Assembly (NCBI GenBank): GCA_016177005.1
Contig: JACOWC010000008.1
Location: 1-37,186, forward strand
Direction: 5' to 3'
Length of the DNA: 37,186 nt
From: Methylocystis sp.
GTDB taxonomy: Bacteria; Pseudomonadota; Alphaproteobacteria; Rhizobiales; Beijerinckiaceae
The notes under the pieces were generated by a model, which made no database searches, had not been told where the DNA came from, and saw nothing but the letters and a program-made list of their open reading frames with translations. A program made the position numbers and the translations under genes. This document shows positions 8,453 through 17,192 of the stretch, in pieces (position 1 is the first letter of the stretch; every line of letters begins with the position of its first letter).

Positions 8453-8767
8453 ATGCGGCGTTCCGCGAAGACCTTACGAGGCGCGACGCTTGTGGCCGCA
8501 GCGACCCTCTCGCATCAGCCGCTCCTGGCTGCGCAAGACGTTCGCGGCTTTAGCTATTGCGCGCCGCCGGCGCGTCCGCCCTGCATCGAGACGTCCGTCG
8601 CCGCATTGGCGATGGCCGCCTGCGACGAGGACGTGCAGCTCTTCACGCGAACGGTGTTTCGCTATCGGGAGTGTCTCGAACGAGAAATGGAACGCGCCGT
8701 GCGCGAAGCCAATGACGCGATCGAAGCCTGGCGATGTCGTCGAGACAAGACGAAGTGCCGAAATTGA
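8453..8767 (+). CDS. Small Cys-rich secreted protein, unknown
   Basis: I start this 104-residue protein at the ATG at 8453, because the longer open frame to the left runs into the dispersed repeat. The N-terminus (MRRSAKTLRGATLVAAATL) is a signal peptide, with likely cleavage after LLAAQ. The mature part is about 75 residues and has six cysteines (in YCAPP, PPCIE, AACDE, ECLER, WRCRR, KCRN), suggesting disulfides in the periplasm. No family is recognised. The last 34 bases overlap the glycosyltransferase start, suggesting translational coupling. Confidence 0.6.
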   Translation: MRRSAKTLRGATLVAAATLSHQPLLAAQDVRGFSYCAPPARPPCIETSVAALAMAACDEDVQLFTRTVFRYRECLEREMERAVREANDAIEAWRCRRDKTKCRN

Positions 8768-10068
8768 CGCCGCCTTCTGAAATCGCGCGCCGACCCGTCG
8801 TTTACGACGTTACGCGGATCGTGACTCGCGCGCTGAACGCGGCGCCTAATGGGATTGATCGCGTCGACTTCGCTCTCGCCCGACATTTTCTCGCGCGCCG
8901 TGAGCGCGCGCGCAGGGCGCTGATTTGCACCGCGATCGGCCCCCGACTCGCTGATCCTGATCTTGCGCTTGAGACGATCGAGGGCGTCGAATCGCTTTGG
9001 CGAGAAGACGGCGACGCGGAGGAGGACGACGTCTATCACAGGGTTGTCGCGGCGCTCCGATCGCAGGATTCTGCGCGCGCCTCGCTGAGGCGAGCGAGAA
9101 AAGCGCCCAGTCTCTTGTTCCTTCGCCAAAACTGGCGCGCGCTGCGCCGTTGGGCGCCGCATCTTGGCCGGCCGTTGCGCGAGGCGCCCGCGGGAGCGAT
9201 CTATTTCAACGTCACGCAATTTCTCATCGATCGAAGCTGGTATGTGCGCTGGCTCGCCGCCCGACCGGACATAAAGCCTGTCTTCTTCGTCCACGACCTC
9301 CTGCCGATCGAGGCGCCGGAGTTTTTTCGCGCCAGAGAAGCGATGCTGCATCCAAGGCGATTGAGCAACATATGCCGCTATGGCGCAGGCGTCGTCGTCG
9401 GATCGCATGCGGTCGCTGGTCGCCTTCGCCAATACGCCGCCGAAAACGGACGGCCGGAGCTGCCCGTTTGCGTCGCGCGCCTGCCGGTTTCGCCAGTCTT
9501 TTTGTCGCCTGCCGAGCCGCCTGCGGGGCTTGACGGCGTCAATTATTTCGTCGTCTGCGGCACGATCGAACCGCGCAAAAATCATCTGACGCTGCTCAAC
9601 GCCTGGCGCGCGCTGGCGCTCGATCCCGCTCCGCCAAAGCTCGTCATCGTCGGCAAGCGCGGCTGGCTCAACGGCGCCGTCGTCGAAACGCTGGAGCGGA
9701 GCGCCAGTTTGCGTCCGCACGTCATAGAGGCGGGCGGACTTTCGACGCCGGGACTGCGCAGACTGCTTGCGGGGGCGCGCGCTCTGCTGATGCCCTCATT
9801 CGCCGAAGGCTTTGGCCTGCCCGTCGCCGAAGCGCTTGCCGCGGGAACGCCGGTCGTCGCCTCGGACATCGAGGCTTTCCGCGAAGTCGGCGGCGACGCC
9901 ATCGACTATGTCGATCCGCTCGATGGGCTCGGATGGCTGCAGGCGGCGCGCGACTACTCGACGCCGCACTCTCCTCGTCGACGCGCCGCGCTTGAGCGCA
10001 GCACAGCAGACGTTGCCGGATCGGACGCGTTCTTTGCAAAGATTGACGACTTCATCGCGCGACTATAA
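8734..10068 (+). CDS. Glycosyltransferase, GT4-type (group 1)
   Basis: The protein has 444 residues. The C-terminal half is a clear GT-B nucleotide-sugar domain: VCGTIEPRKNHLTLLNAW (about 270-288), KLVIVGKRGW, and the E-x7-E signature in FAEGFGLPVAEALAAGTPVV (about 350-369). The N-terminal half carries the acceptor-side domain with FFVHDLLPIEAPEFF. The family transfers a sugar from UDP/GDP-sugars onto a lipid-linked or polysaccharide acceptor on the inner face of the membrane. It overlaps the small secreted protein gene upstream and follows hpnA and the export lipoprotein, so envelope glycan assembly is the likely role. The acceptor and sugar are unknown. Confidence 0.88.
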   Translation: MSSRQDEVPKLTPPSEIARRPVVYDVTRIVTRALNAAPNGIDRVDFALARHFLARRERARRALICTAIGPRLADPDLALETIEGVESLWREDGDAEEDDVYHRVVAALRSQDSARASLRRARKAPSLLFLRQNWRALRRWAPHLGRPLREAPAGAIYFNVTQFLIDRSWYVRWLAARPDIKPVFFVHDLLPIEAPEFFRAREAMLHPRRLSNICRYGAGVVVGSHAVAGRLRQYAAENGRPELPVCVARLPVSPVFLSPAEPPAGLDGVNYFVVCGTIEPRKNHLTLLNAWRALALDPAPPKLVIVGKRGWLNGAVVETLERSASLRPHVIEAGGLSTPGLRRLLAGARALLMPSFAEGFGLPVAEALAAGTPVVASDIEAFREVGGDAIDYVDPLDGLGWLQAARDYSTPHSPRRRAALERSTADVAGSDAFFAKIDDFIARL

Positions 10069-10208
10069 AGCGGCGCTTGCAGATCACGTTGCATTTTCGC
10101 GCGCCGCGCTCCGGCACAACCGAATTGATCTTTCGGCATGGCGCACGCGTCGCTTCAATACTCAAAACGAGCCGTCGATACAGGACGGCTTGCACGCAGG
10201 ATTTTCGC

Positions 10209-10652
10209 TTGAATCATTTCGACCAGCCACTGGAGCCCCCGCACAAGGCGCCAAGCGAAGACGACCTGGCGGCGCTCGCGCATTTTCGCCAGGCCTTGCG
10301 CAGATTCCTGGCGTTCAGCGAACAGGTCTGCGCGGAGCATGGCGTCACCATGCAATGGTATCAGGCGCTGCTGGTCGTGCGCACCTATCGAGGCGCAAAG
10401 CACATTAGCGTCGGCGAACTCGCCGAGCAGCTGATGATCCGCGACCACAGCGCCGCGGAACTCGTGTCGCGCCTGTCGCAGGCGAAGCTCGTCAGGCGAA
10501 AGACCGATCCGAGAGATCGTCGCCGATCGCTCGTCGTCATCACGCGCGTGGGCGAACGGCGGCTGTTGGAGCTGGCGGCGCTGCATTTGAACAAGCTGCG
10601 GGAATCGAGAGGCGCTCTTGCGAACCTGTTTCGCACGCCAGTAGAGTCATAG
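10209..10652 (+). CDS. MarR-family transcriptional regulator
   Basis: The start I prefer is TTG 10209, behind GCAGG, giving 147 residues, the usual MarR size. A farther TTG at 10077 falls within a worn fragment of the dispersed repeat and would add residues unlike the family. The winged-helix DNA-binding domain is visible: ISVGELAEQLMIRDHSAAEL as helix-turn-helix, then LVRRKTDPRDRRRSLVVIT as the wing, with the DxRDRR motif typical of MarR. Such proteins bind palindromic operators as dimers and let go on binding a small molecule or on oxidation. The stop codon abuts repeat copy 3. The target genes are unknown. Confidence 0.85.
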   Translation: MNHFDQPLEPPHKAPSEDDLAALAHFRQALRRFLAFSEQVCAEHGVTMQWYQALLVVRTYRGAKHISVGELAEQLMIRDHSAAELVSRLSQAKLVRRKTDPRDRRRSLVVITRVGERRLLELAALHLNKLRESRGALANLFRTPVES

Positions 10653-10722
10653 ATCACGCTGCATTTGGGCGGCATCGCCTACATGCAGATGACGTGATCG
10701 ATTCCAAGCTCGCAGCGCTCTA
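10651..10722 (+). repeat. Dispersed repeat, copy 3 (module A plus fragment of B)
   Basis: AGATCACGCTGCATTTGGGC and GCAGATGACGTGATCG form module A, followed by a short piece ending CGCAGCGCTCTAA. As at hpnA, the repeat begins within the TAG stop codon of the preceding gene (marR). Confidence 0.75.
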
Positions 10723-10794
10723 ATTCTACTGCGTCACTAAAAGTCAACCGCGCTTAAAAACAGTAACTTGGCGCGAGTTCAGGAATCTTGGGAT

Positions 10795-10876
10795 CGTCAT
10801 TGCGAGCGAAGCGAAGCAATCCAAGGCCGCCGTGAGGCTGCTGGATTGCTTCGTCGCTTCGCTCCTCGCAATGACG
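10795..10876 (+). repeat. Dispersed inverted repeat of the CATTGCGAGCGAAGCGAAGC type
   Basis: The left arm CGTCATTGCGAGCGAAGCGA... (10795-10822) and right arm ...TCGCTCCTCGCAATGACG (10843-10876) are inverted copies around about 20 bases. The same arm sequence is a familiar intergenic repeat in many Alphaproteobacteria. It lies between marR and the convergent AttH-like gene. Confidence 0.85.
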
Positions 10877-10914
10877 CGATCCACACATTCCCGTTCTCTT
10901 GTGACGCAGTAGAA

Positions 10915-12021
10915 CTAATAGCCGGTCATTTCGAGATAGCCTTCCCCCTCATGCGAACCGCTGAACCGGATCGGTCCTTCCCAATAGGCCGGTTCGGTTC
11001 CCATCCAGCTTCGCGGATTGAGCGGCCGCGTTTCGATGTCGACGCCGCGACTCTCGAACTGAACGCGCCAGCGGGTCGGCACGGCGCGATCGGCGATCCG
11101 CGTCGTCTCCAAAGGCGCGATGGCGATGTCTTCGCGCGCGACCGGCGAGGTTGCGCCGTTCGCGTCGATCCAGTTTCCGAAGAGATAGGGCGCCGCCTTT
11201 ACGCTGCGCATGCGATACAGCATCAGCTTGGCGCCGCCGTCGAAATGCAGCGCAAACCAGTCCCAGCCTTTTTGATCGGGCCCGAGCGGCTGGCTCGACC
11301 ATTCGCGATCCATCCAGGCGCGGCCGGAAGCCTGCGTTTTGCGGCCATGGATCGAAACAGAGCCATCCGCCGTGAAGAACGGCTGACTGTAGTAATAGGA
11401 GGCCTGTCCAGCCTCGGATTTGCGGCTGTAGCCGCCCTCGCCTTGCAAGACGATCGGTCCCGTGGCGGTCAGGTCGAGCGCATAGGCGAAATTTTTGTCG
11501 CCTGCCGAAACGCGCAGCCGCTCAATCCCGGCGCCCGCGGAATCGTCGCGCGTTTCGAGAAGCCAATCGTCGACATAAGCGCGAAACGGCGTCGCCTCGA
11601 CGCCCGCCTGGCCAATTCCGCCGCGCGCGAATTTTTGCGCGAAGAGATGTTCGCCGGCGTTCGTCGCCGCCGCATGGGCCATCCATACATTGCGGTCGTC
11701 CCAGCCGGCGCGCGTCGAATTCGGCGCCAGCGCGAAGCGAAAGAGCGTCCATTGGACGCCGTATGAGGCGCCGTCCGCGCCAGTCAAATTTGCGGTGAGG
11801 TACCACCATTCGGCGCCAAAATCCGGATGCGCGCCATGGTCTTTGGGAAAGACGAGCGGCGTTCCCGGTTGGGGAATCGCGAATCCCGGCCTGTTTGCGC
11901 CAAGTTCGCCAAAGCCTTGCGCCAGAGCGCCGCTCGACGACAGCGCGAGAAGAAGCGCCGACCGCCTCGAAATCGCGGAGCCAATGCATTCGCGCGAACC
12001 ATTCGGGCGATCAGCGCTCAT
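10915..12021 (-). CDS. AttH/CrtC-like lipocalin-fold secreted protein
   Basis: The protein has 368 residues from an ATG at 12021 that overlaps the permease stop by 11 bases; the frame open upstream of this lies inside the permease gene. An export signal with SRRSALLLALSSSGALAQ ends near residue 35. It may be Tat-like, though only the SRR part is present. The mature domain matches the AttH/carotenoid 1,2-hydratase (COG5621, predicted secreted hydrolase) group: HPDFGAEWWYLTANL, WMDREWSSQPLG, GWDWFALHFDGG. Proteins of this group commonly accompany an FtsX-like permease and ATPase, as here. It probably works in the periplasm with that transporter; the ligand is unknown. Confidence 0.82.
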   Translation of the reverse strand: MSADRPNGSRECIGSAISRRSALLLALSSSGALAQGFGELGANRPGFAIPQPGTPLVFPKDHGAHPDFGAEWWYLTANLTGADGASYGVQWTLFRFALAPNSTRAGWDDRNVWMAHAAATNAGEHLFAQKFARGGIGQAGVEATPFRAYVDDWLLETRDDSAGAGIERLRVSAGDKNFAYALDLTATGPIVLQGEGGYSRKSEAGQASYYYSQPFFTADGSVSIHGRKTQASGRAWMDREWSSQPLGPDQKGWDWFALHFDGGAKLMLYRMRSVKAAPYLFGNWIDANGATSPVAREDIAIAPLETTRIADRAVPTRWRVQFESRGVDIETRPLNPRSWMGTEPAYWEGPIRFSGSHEGEGYLEMTGY

Positions 12022-14479
12022 TGGAGAAGACTTTGAGCAGTTCGGTCGGCGCGGCGCGGGCGAGCCTTGCGACAGGAACGAGCGCGGCAAAAAATGCGGC
12101 GCATAGCGCGATAAGGAAGACCACGAGCCATTGCGTCGGAAACATCTGGAACGGAAGCCGCCAGCCAAAGGCGGCGACATTGACGATGGCGACGAGCGAC
12201 CATGTCATGAACAGGCCGAGCGGCGTCGCCAGAACCGCGGCGCCGGCGGCGAAGGCGATGACCCGGATCATCTCCAGTCCCGCGAGTTCTCGGCGCGTCG
12301 CGCCCAGAGCCCAGACCGGCGCGATGCGCGCCTGCTGCATGTCGCTGAGCGTGAGCAGACTCGCAAAAAGCGCGACGCCGGAGACGATCAGCGTCAGCGT
12401 GTTCAACGCCGTCGTCACGGCGAATGTGCGCTCGAATATTTCTGTCGACAGCGCTTTGATCTCGGACTGATCGACGAGGCGCGCGACTTTCCCGCCAAAG
12501 CGCCGCTGCATATTCTCGACGACGCGCGTCGTCGCTTTGGAAGCGACGCGCAGGCTGTAATGCACGCCGGAGGCGTCGTCAAAATAGCGTTTCAGCTTCT
12601 CGTGATCGATGCGCAGCTGACCCTTCGGATTACCGTAATCGGGAAAGACGCCGACGATGCGCGCGCGCCAATCTTGCGTTGAGGTTGGAATGTCGAGCGT
12701 AGCGCCGAGCCCGACGCCGAGCCGCCGCGCCAGTTGCTCGCTGACGAGGACGCCGTCCTGCGCAAAGAGGGCGATCCACACGTCGGGCGCCGCCTCGATC
12801 AAGGGAAAATGCGCCGTATAGGTTTCGTGAGGCGTCATGCCGACAACATCGACCGGCCATTCGCCGATGCGCGTCCTGGCGCGCCAGACAGGCAGGATCG
12901 CCACTATGTCCGGTTGCGCGCGCGCCCATGACTCAATATCGCGCGCATCGGCCGGCGTCGCCGCTTCGAAATAGATTTCCGCGACAAGACGCGCGTCGAG
13001 CCAGCGCAGGAACGTCTGGCGAAAACCCTCGACCATGCCGCCGACGCCGATGTTGGCCGCAAGCGCAATGAGCAGCGCCATCAGCGCAAGCGACAGGCCG
13101 GAGATTTCCTGACGCCCGTCGGCGAAGAACCAGCGCGCGAGCGGTCGACGCGCCAGGCGTTCGCCGAGCGCCAAGACGCCGGCGAGCGCCACCGGCAAGA
13201 ACAGGGCGGCGGCCAGAAGCGAAAAGCCGATGACGGCGAATCCGGATGCGACGCCCTCGCCAAAGCGGTAGGCGCAAGCCGCGGCGACAAGGGCGAGGAC
13301 CGCGAGCGCCGCCTGCCGCCGCAGATAGCGGTGATGCGCGGCGCGCCAGGCGATTGGCCGCGCGACCGACAGCGGCGGCAGCCGCAAAGCTTTTATGAGG
13401 CCGCTCGCCGCGGCAAGGACCGCGCCTGCGCCGGCCATGACAAGCCCGGACAGGCCCCAGCGCGCATCGGGCGCCAGGCTTTCCGAAATCTGCGCGCCAT
13501 AAAGGCTTTCGAGGCTTTTTGCGACGTCGGGCAGAAGCGTCTGCGCGATCGCATAGCCGCCGATGACGCCCGCCCCGCCGGCCACGCATGTGAGAACCGC
13601 GATTTCCAACGTCATTGCCGCGACGAGGTTTGGCCCCGCGACGCCGAGCGCGCGCAAAGTGCGCAGGGTCGGCAACCGCTGCTCGAAGGCGAGGCCGTAG
13701 GCGGCGTGGACGATGAACAGTCCGACGAGGAAAGCAAGGAAGCCGAAAGCGGTGAGATTGAGATGGAAACTGTCGGTCAGGCGAGAAAGCTCGCTTTCAT
13801 CGTTGGACGCGACGAGCCGGAGCGCATCGCCGGCGACGCGCTTAAGCCGATCCTCGTCGAGCGCCTCGTCGTCGACGATGACGAGACGCGAAAGCTTGCC
13901 GGGTCGATCGAGCAGGCGCTGCGCGACGCCGATGTCGACGACGACGGCGCCGGGCGGCGCTTCGGCGAGCGCCGCAAGCGGCGGCAGTTGCCGACCGCGC
14001 GCCGTTCGAGGCTGCGCGCCCTCGGCGAGATCAAGTCGCCGCAGAGTTTGCGGCGCGGCGAAGGCGCGGCCCCGATCTGAAAAAAAGTCCTCAAGAACCT
14101 CCGCGCGCCTTCGGCTGTGCGCGATCGGCGAATGGCGCGGCAGAGACACCGGCTCGACGCCGATGATGTGAATATGCTGTTCTCCGATCTGGGCCGCGCC
14201 TTCCAGGACCGGCGAAACCTCGACGCCGGCGCGACGCAGCTTCACGAACAGGTCCTGGTCGAAAAGCCCGCCGCGAGAAGCGAGCAGCGTTCGTCCGCCG
14301 CCGCCCGAAATCGCGGCCGTTGCGGCGTCGTAGCTCTTGCGCGCCTGAGCGTTCAGCGCCTGCACGCCGCTCCACAAAGCCGTGGCGATGGCGAGGCCGA
14401 GCACAAGCGTCGCGAGATTTCCCGGGCGTCGCCGCCAGTGGCTGATCAGCGCGGCAAGCGTCCAGAACGTCTCTCTCAT
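12011..14479 (-). CDS. ABC transporter permease, FtsX-like (LolE/MacB type), double domain
   Basis: The protein has 822 residues. A first transmembrane helix near residue 20 is followed by a large periplasmic domain (about 50-230). Then come three helices (FLAFLVGLFIVHAAY..., the CVAGGAGVIGGYAIA region and GLVMAGAGAVLAAASGLI). A second half repeats the plan: a helix around 440, a periplasmic domain about 480-690, and final helices with LTLIVSGVALFASLLTL and RVIAFAAGAAVL. This matches the duplicated FtsX-like permeases that move hydrophobic substrates, often lipids or lipoproteins, across the envelope. Its start overlaps the ATPase stop by 4 bases and its end overlaps the AttH-like gene, so the three are one operon. 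Confidence 0.88.
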   Translation of the reverse strand: MRETFWTLAALISHWRRRPGNLATLVLGLAIATALWSGVQALNAQARKSYDAATAAISGGGGRTLLASRGGLFDQDLFVKLRRAGVEVSPVLEGAAQIGEQHIHIIGVEPVSLPRHSPIAHSRRRAEVLEDFFSDRGRAFAAPQTLRRLDLAEGAQPRTARGRQLPPLAALAEAPPGAVVVDIGVAQRLLDRPGKLSRLVIVDDEALDEDRLKRVAGDALRLVASNDESELSRLTDSFHLNLTAFGFLAFLVGLFIVHAAYGLAFEQRLPTLRTLRALGVAGPNLVAAMTLEIAVLTCVAGGAGVIGGYAIAQTLLPDVAKSLESLYGAQISESLAPDARWGLSGLVMAGAGAVLAAASGLIKALRLPPLSVARPIAWRAAHHRYLRRQAALAVLALVAAACAYRFGEGVASGFAVIGFSLLAAALFLPVALAGVLALGERLARRPLARWFFADGRQEISGLSLALMALLIALAANIGVGGMVEGFRQTFLRWLDARLVAEIYFEAATPADARDIESWARAQPDIVAILPVWRARTRIGEWPVDVVGMTPHETYTAHFPLIEAAPDVWIALFAQDGVLVSEQLARRLGVGLGATLDIPTSTQDWRARIVGVFPDYGNPKGQLRIDHEKLKRYFDDASGVHYSLRVASKATTRVVENMQRRFGGKVARLVDQSEIKALSTEIFERTFAVTTALNTLTLIVSGVALFASLLTLSDMQQARIAPVWALGATRRELAGLEMIRVIAFAAGAAVLATPLGLFMTWSLVAIVNVAAFGWRLPFQMFPTQWLVVFLIALCAAFFAALVPVARLARAAPTELLKVFSNER

Positions 14480-15189
14480 TGCGCCGCCAGAACGCCGGAG
14501 TCGAGCCGCACGCGGCGCTGGAGCCGGGCGGCGAGCCGTTCGCTGTGCGTCGCCATCAGAAAGGCGCAGCCGGTTGCGGCGACGAGGTCGAGGGCGAGCG
14601 ACATGACCTTATCGCCGGTCGCTTCGTCGAGATTGCCGGTGGGCTCGTCGGCGAGCAAAAGTTTCGGGCGCACCGCGAGCGCGCGGCCAATCGCGACGCG
14701 CTGCTGCTGTCCGCCCGAAAGTTCTTCCGGATAGCGCGCAGAGAGTTCCGCCAAGCCAAGACGATGGGTCAGCTCCTTCTGCCACGCAGCATCGTAGCGC
14801 CCCCCAAGATGCGCTTGAAAGCTCAAGTTCTCGGCGACGGTCAGGCTCGGGATCAAATTGAATTGCTGGAAGACGACGCCGATCTTTTCGCGTCGTATGG
14901 CGGCCCGCGCATGTTCCGACAAAAGCGTCAGCGCGACGCCGTCGAGAATGACCTCGCCGGAATCCGCGTCATCAAGCGCGCCGACAAGATGAAGGAGCGT
15001 GCTCTTGCCGCTGCCGGATTCGCCGGTCAGCGCCAGGCTGGCGCCGGCGTCGAGCGTGAAGTCCACGCCGCGCAGCACGGGAATGCGCCCCTGCGGCGTC
15101 GGATAGGATTTGCGAAGCCCCTCGACGCGCAGCATCGGCGCGCTTTCGCGCGTAGCTTCGAGATTTTCCGGCATCGCGTGAATCGACAA
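14476..15189 (-). CDS. ABC transporter ATP-binding protein (LolD/MacB type)
   Basis: The protein has 237 residues. Walker A is GESGSGKST (56-64), the signature is LSGGQQQR (157-164), Walker B is LLLADEP (177-183), and the H-loop is in MATHSE. The FNLIPSLTVAENL segment is typical of the LolD/MacB/FtsE branch. It powers the FtsX-like permease encoded by the overlapping downstream gene. The annotated TTG start could be replaced by the ATG at 15174, five codons in; neither has a strong ribosome-binding site. Confidence 0.92.
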   Translation of the reverse strand: MSIHAMPENLEATRESAPMLRVEGLRKSYPTPQGRIPVLRGVDFTLDAGASLALTGESGSGKSTLLHLVGALDDADSGEVILDGVALTLLSEHARAAIRREKIGVVFQQFNLIPSLTVAENLSFQAHLGGRYDAAWQKELTHRLGLAELSARYPEELSGGQQQRVAIGRALAVRPKLLLADEPTGNLDEATGDKVMSLALDLVAATGCAFLMATHSERLAARLQRRVRLDSGVLAAQ

Positions 15190-15574
15190 GCGCTGCGCCC
15201 TGATCGGGCCGGCGAAGGCGGCCGGCGCGCCAGCCCTATATATGGCCCGCGCCGCCGATCGCCCAAATGCGTCGCCGCGCCCAGATCACGCTGCATTTGG
15301 GCGGATCGCCCGATTGCAGATAACGTGATCGCTCTCAAAAGTTTGGAGCGCGCTTTACGCGAAAAGTCGGCGTCCACTTTTTCGCGAGCCGCGCTCTGGG
15401 CGCCTAACGATCGTTACGAATGTTGGCGCGTTCGACGTCGCGAGCTCGATATTCGGGCGGACGAGCCGCCTTCAGGTGTTGAACGGTCCTAACGTGTCGC
15501 CAGTGAGTTCGAGGGCTTGGAAAAAAATCCATTCCTGGCGCCCTCTAACCCAAAGTTGAGTCTCGGCCATTGCC
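15190..15574. other. Intergenic region carrying repeat copy 4
   Basis: These 385 bases lie upstream of the minus-strand ABC operon and downstream of the minus-strand J-domain gene. They hold the complete dispersed repeat at 15283-15398, with a partial extra arm (CGATCGCCCAAATGCG) just before it. No gene is seen. Confidence 0.6.
15283..15398 (+). repeat. Dispersed two-module repeat, copy 4
   Basis: Module A runs from AGATCACGCTGCATTTGGGC to GCAGATAACGTGATCG. Module B runs from GGAGCGCGCTTTACGCG through TCCACTTTTTCGCG to GCGCTCTGG. Same orientation as copies 1-3. Confidence 0.85.
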
Positions 15575-16060
15575 TCAACCCGTCATCGCGAGTTTCTTGA
15601 GCAGCGCGTCGCGCGCCTCGACGATGCGACGGTAATGGGCGTCGGCGCCGCCCGCGTCGGGATGCGCGGTCTTGGCCAGCTGCCGGAAGGCGGCATTGAT
15701 GTCCGACTTTTTGAGAAGGCCCTCGACTGGCAGGTCCAGGATTTCGCGATCTTCATGGTCGTCGACATCCGTCTGAAACAGGAAGGTCCGGCGCTTCTGT
15801 CGCGCCTCTAGACGCAGATTGACCTGATCTTCCCGCCATCTCTCGTGCGACATGACGAGGCATTCGCCAAAGGCGATCCGGCCCCGCGTTTCAAGTTCGT
15901 CGAGACTGAACGGCCCTACGACGCCATAGGGCGGCGCCAGACAGGCCATCCTGCCGGCCTCGCCATGCCGGATATCGCCGATCGTCGCCATATCCAGTAT
16001 TCCCATCGAGCCGTTCCAGACGACCCATTCCTCTTTGTCCGTCATACGGAGCGCTTTCAT
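15575..16060 (-). CDS. J-domain-containing protein
   Basis: The protein has 161 residues. The C-terminal 55 residues form a J domain, from LPVEGLLKKSDINAAFRQLA with HPD at 133-135 to the end; its first helix is shorter than usual. The N-terminal 100 residues have no known fold and contain FLFQTDVDDHEDRE before the J domain. It should recruit an Hsp70 to a specific client. A second ATG five codons in (16045) is an alternative start. It is unrelated in design to the class B DnaJ at 1303-2280. Confidence 0.72.
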   Translation of the reverse strand: MKALRMTDKEEWVVWNGSMGILDMATIGDIRHGEAGRMACLAPPYGVVGPFSLDELETRGRIAFGECLVMSHERWREDQVNLRLEARQKRRTFLFQTDVDDHEDREILDLPVEGLLKKSDINAAFRQLAKTAHPDAGGADAHYRRIVEARDALLKKLAMTG

Positions 16061-16212
16061 TCATCAGCCGACTCCGCGCCTCGGCTTGTTTGTGCAAAAG
16101 GGCTCACGAAGCGGGTCCGGCCACGCGCCCATGCATGTTCGAAGCCAGGGACTCGCGCCGCGCCGCCGACAGAGCTACCGACATTCGCAGCGGCTGCGCC
16201 CTTCGCCTCCAA

Positions 16213-16551
16213 ATGGCTCAATCCTTGCGAACTATCCCGCAACCGGAGCGGCGCGCCGTGCTCGACGCTACACAAACACGCAGCCTCACGACGGAAAAAG
16301 ACCTCGAACATCCGATCGAGGCCGTTTGGCGCGCCGTGACCGATTCCGAATGGCTCGACGTTTGGTTCTTTCCAAACGACATCGAGCCCGTGGTGGGCCA
16401 CAAGTTCACGATCTGGAGTCGTCCGATTGAGCGTTGGGACGGCGAATTCAAATGCCAGATTCTCGCTGTCGAGCCCGGGGTCATGTTGCGTTTCAGCTGG
16501 TCTGGCGGTTACGACGAGCTCAAGGGTTTTGGCCTCTCAGACCGCGTGTAA
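16213..16551 (+). pseudogene. Truncated SRPBCC/AHSA1-type domain gene
   Basis: The reading frame from ATG 16213 (or GTG 16258, which fits the family's usual N-terminus) encodes the first half of an AHSA1-like START-fold domain: LEHPIEAVWRAVTDSEWL, then WSRPIERWDGEFKCQILAVE, then LRFSWSGG. Full proteins continue for another 60-80 residues with beta strands and a long C-terminal helix. Here the frame stops soon after the FSWSGG strand. The stop lies inside the 3' end of the convergent osmC-like gene, so the missing half is probably deleted. The function is likely lost. Confidence 0.6.
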
Positions 16552-16989
16552 AACCCTAACTTCGGTCATCACTGAATTGGCGATGAAGCATTCTCGATGC
16601 GCCTTGTCGTGCAGCCACTCGAGATCGGCCTGCGTCGGCCGCTTGTCTCCGCCGTAAACAACTCTCGGACTTAATTCAACGCGTGTTACGGCCAGTTTGC
16701 CGCTGGCGTTCTTCTCGAGGCGCCCGATGGCGTTGTCCTCGTAGCTGTCGACGACAAAACCCTTGTTCGAAGCCAGCGCGAGAAAGGTCAGCATATGGCA
16801 ACTCGACAGCGCCGCGACAAAAGCGGACTCGGGATCGACGCGCTGCGGATTGCCCAAATAAGCCGGCGCGGCCGAAGCGAGCGTCTCGACGCCATTTTCG
16901 AATCGCCAAATATGATCGCGGCTGTAATTCTTGTAGCCGAAATCGACGCCGTTGCGCGCCCATTTGATTGTGGCTTTGTGCTCGGACAT
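16537..16989 (-). CDS. OsmC family peroxiredoxin
   Basis: The protein has 150 residues. The two family cysteines are Cys64 (AALSSCHML) and Cys134 (HRECFIANSV), the pair that reduces organic hydroperoxides in OsmC/Ohr proteins. The Arg-Val-Asp-Pro-Glu (RVDPE) segment before the first Cys is also typical. It acts in the cytoplasm in peroxide defence. It is convergent with the truncated SRPBCC gene, and a Shine-Dalgarno-like GGAGG lies just before the ATG. Confidence 0.9.
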   Translation of the reverse strand: MSEHKATIKWARNGVDFGYKNYSRDHIWRFENGVETLASAAPAYLGNPQRVDPESAFVAALSSCHMLTFLALASNKGFVVDSYEDNAIGRLEKNASGKLAVTRVELSPRVVYGGDKRPTQADLEWLHDKAHRECFIANSVMTEVRVLHAV

Positions 16990-17192
16990 TTAGACCTCCG
17001 ATATGCAGATTTGCAGTCTGATGCGCTCCTGTTGCTACACTGAGGCGATGTCGAGCGTAGCGCTAAATCACCGTATGATCTCTGAACGCTCGTAGACTGA
17101 TGGTCCGGTGCAGTGACGCTGTTTGATGGGCTACGTTTGAAGTCAGTCCGTTGCAGCGCCACCCCTCATCAACCGCTTGGAAAATTCCTGGT

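Noticed and set aside
10768-11766. A 332-residue plus-strand open frame starting near marR
   Set aside because: Its first part is the translated CATTGCGAGCGAAGC repeat (HCERSEAIQ) and the rest is antisense to the AttH-like gene.
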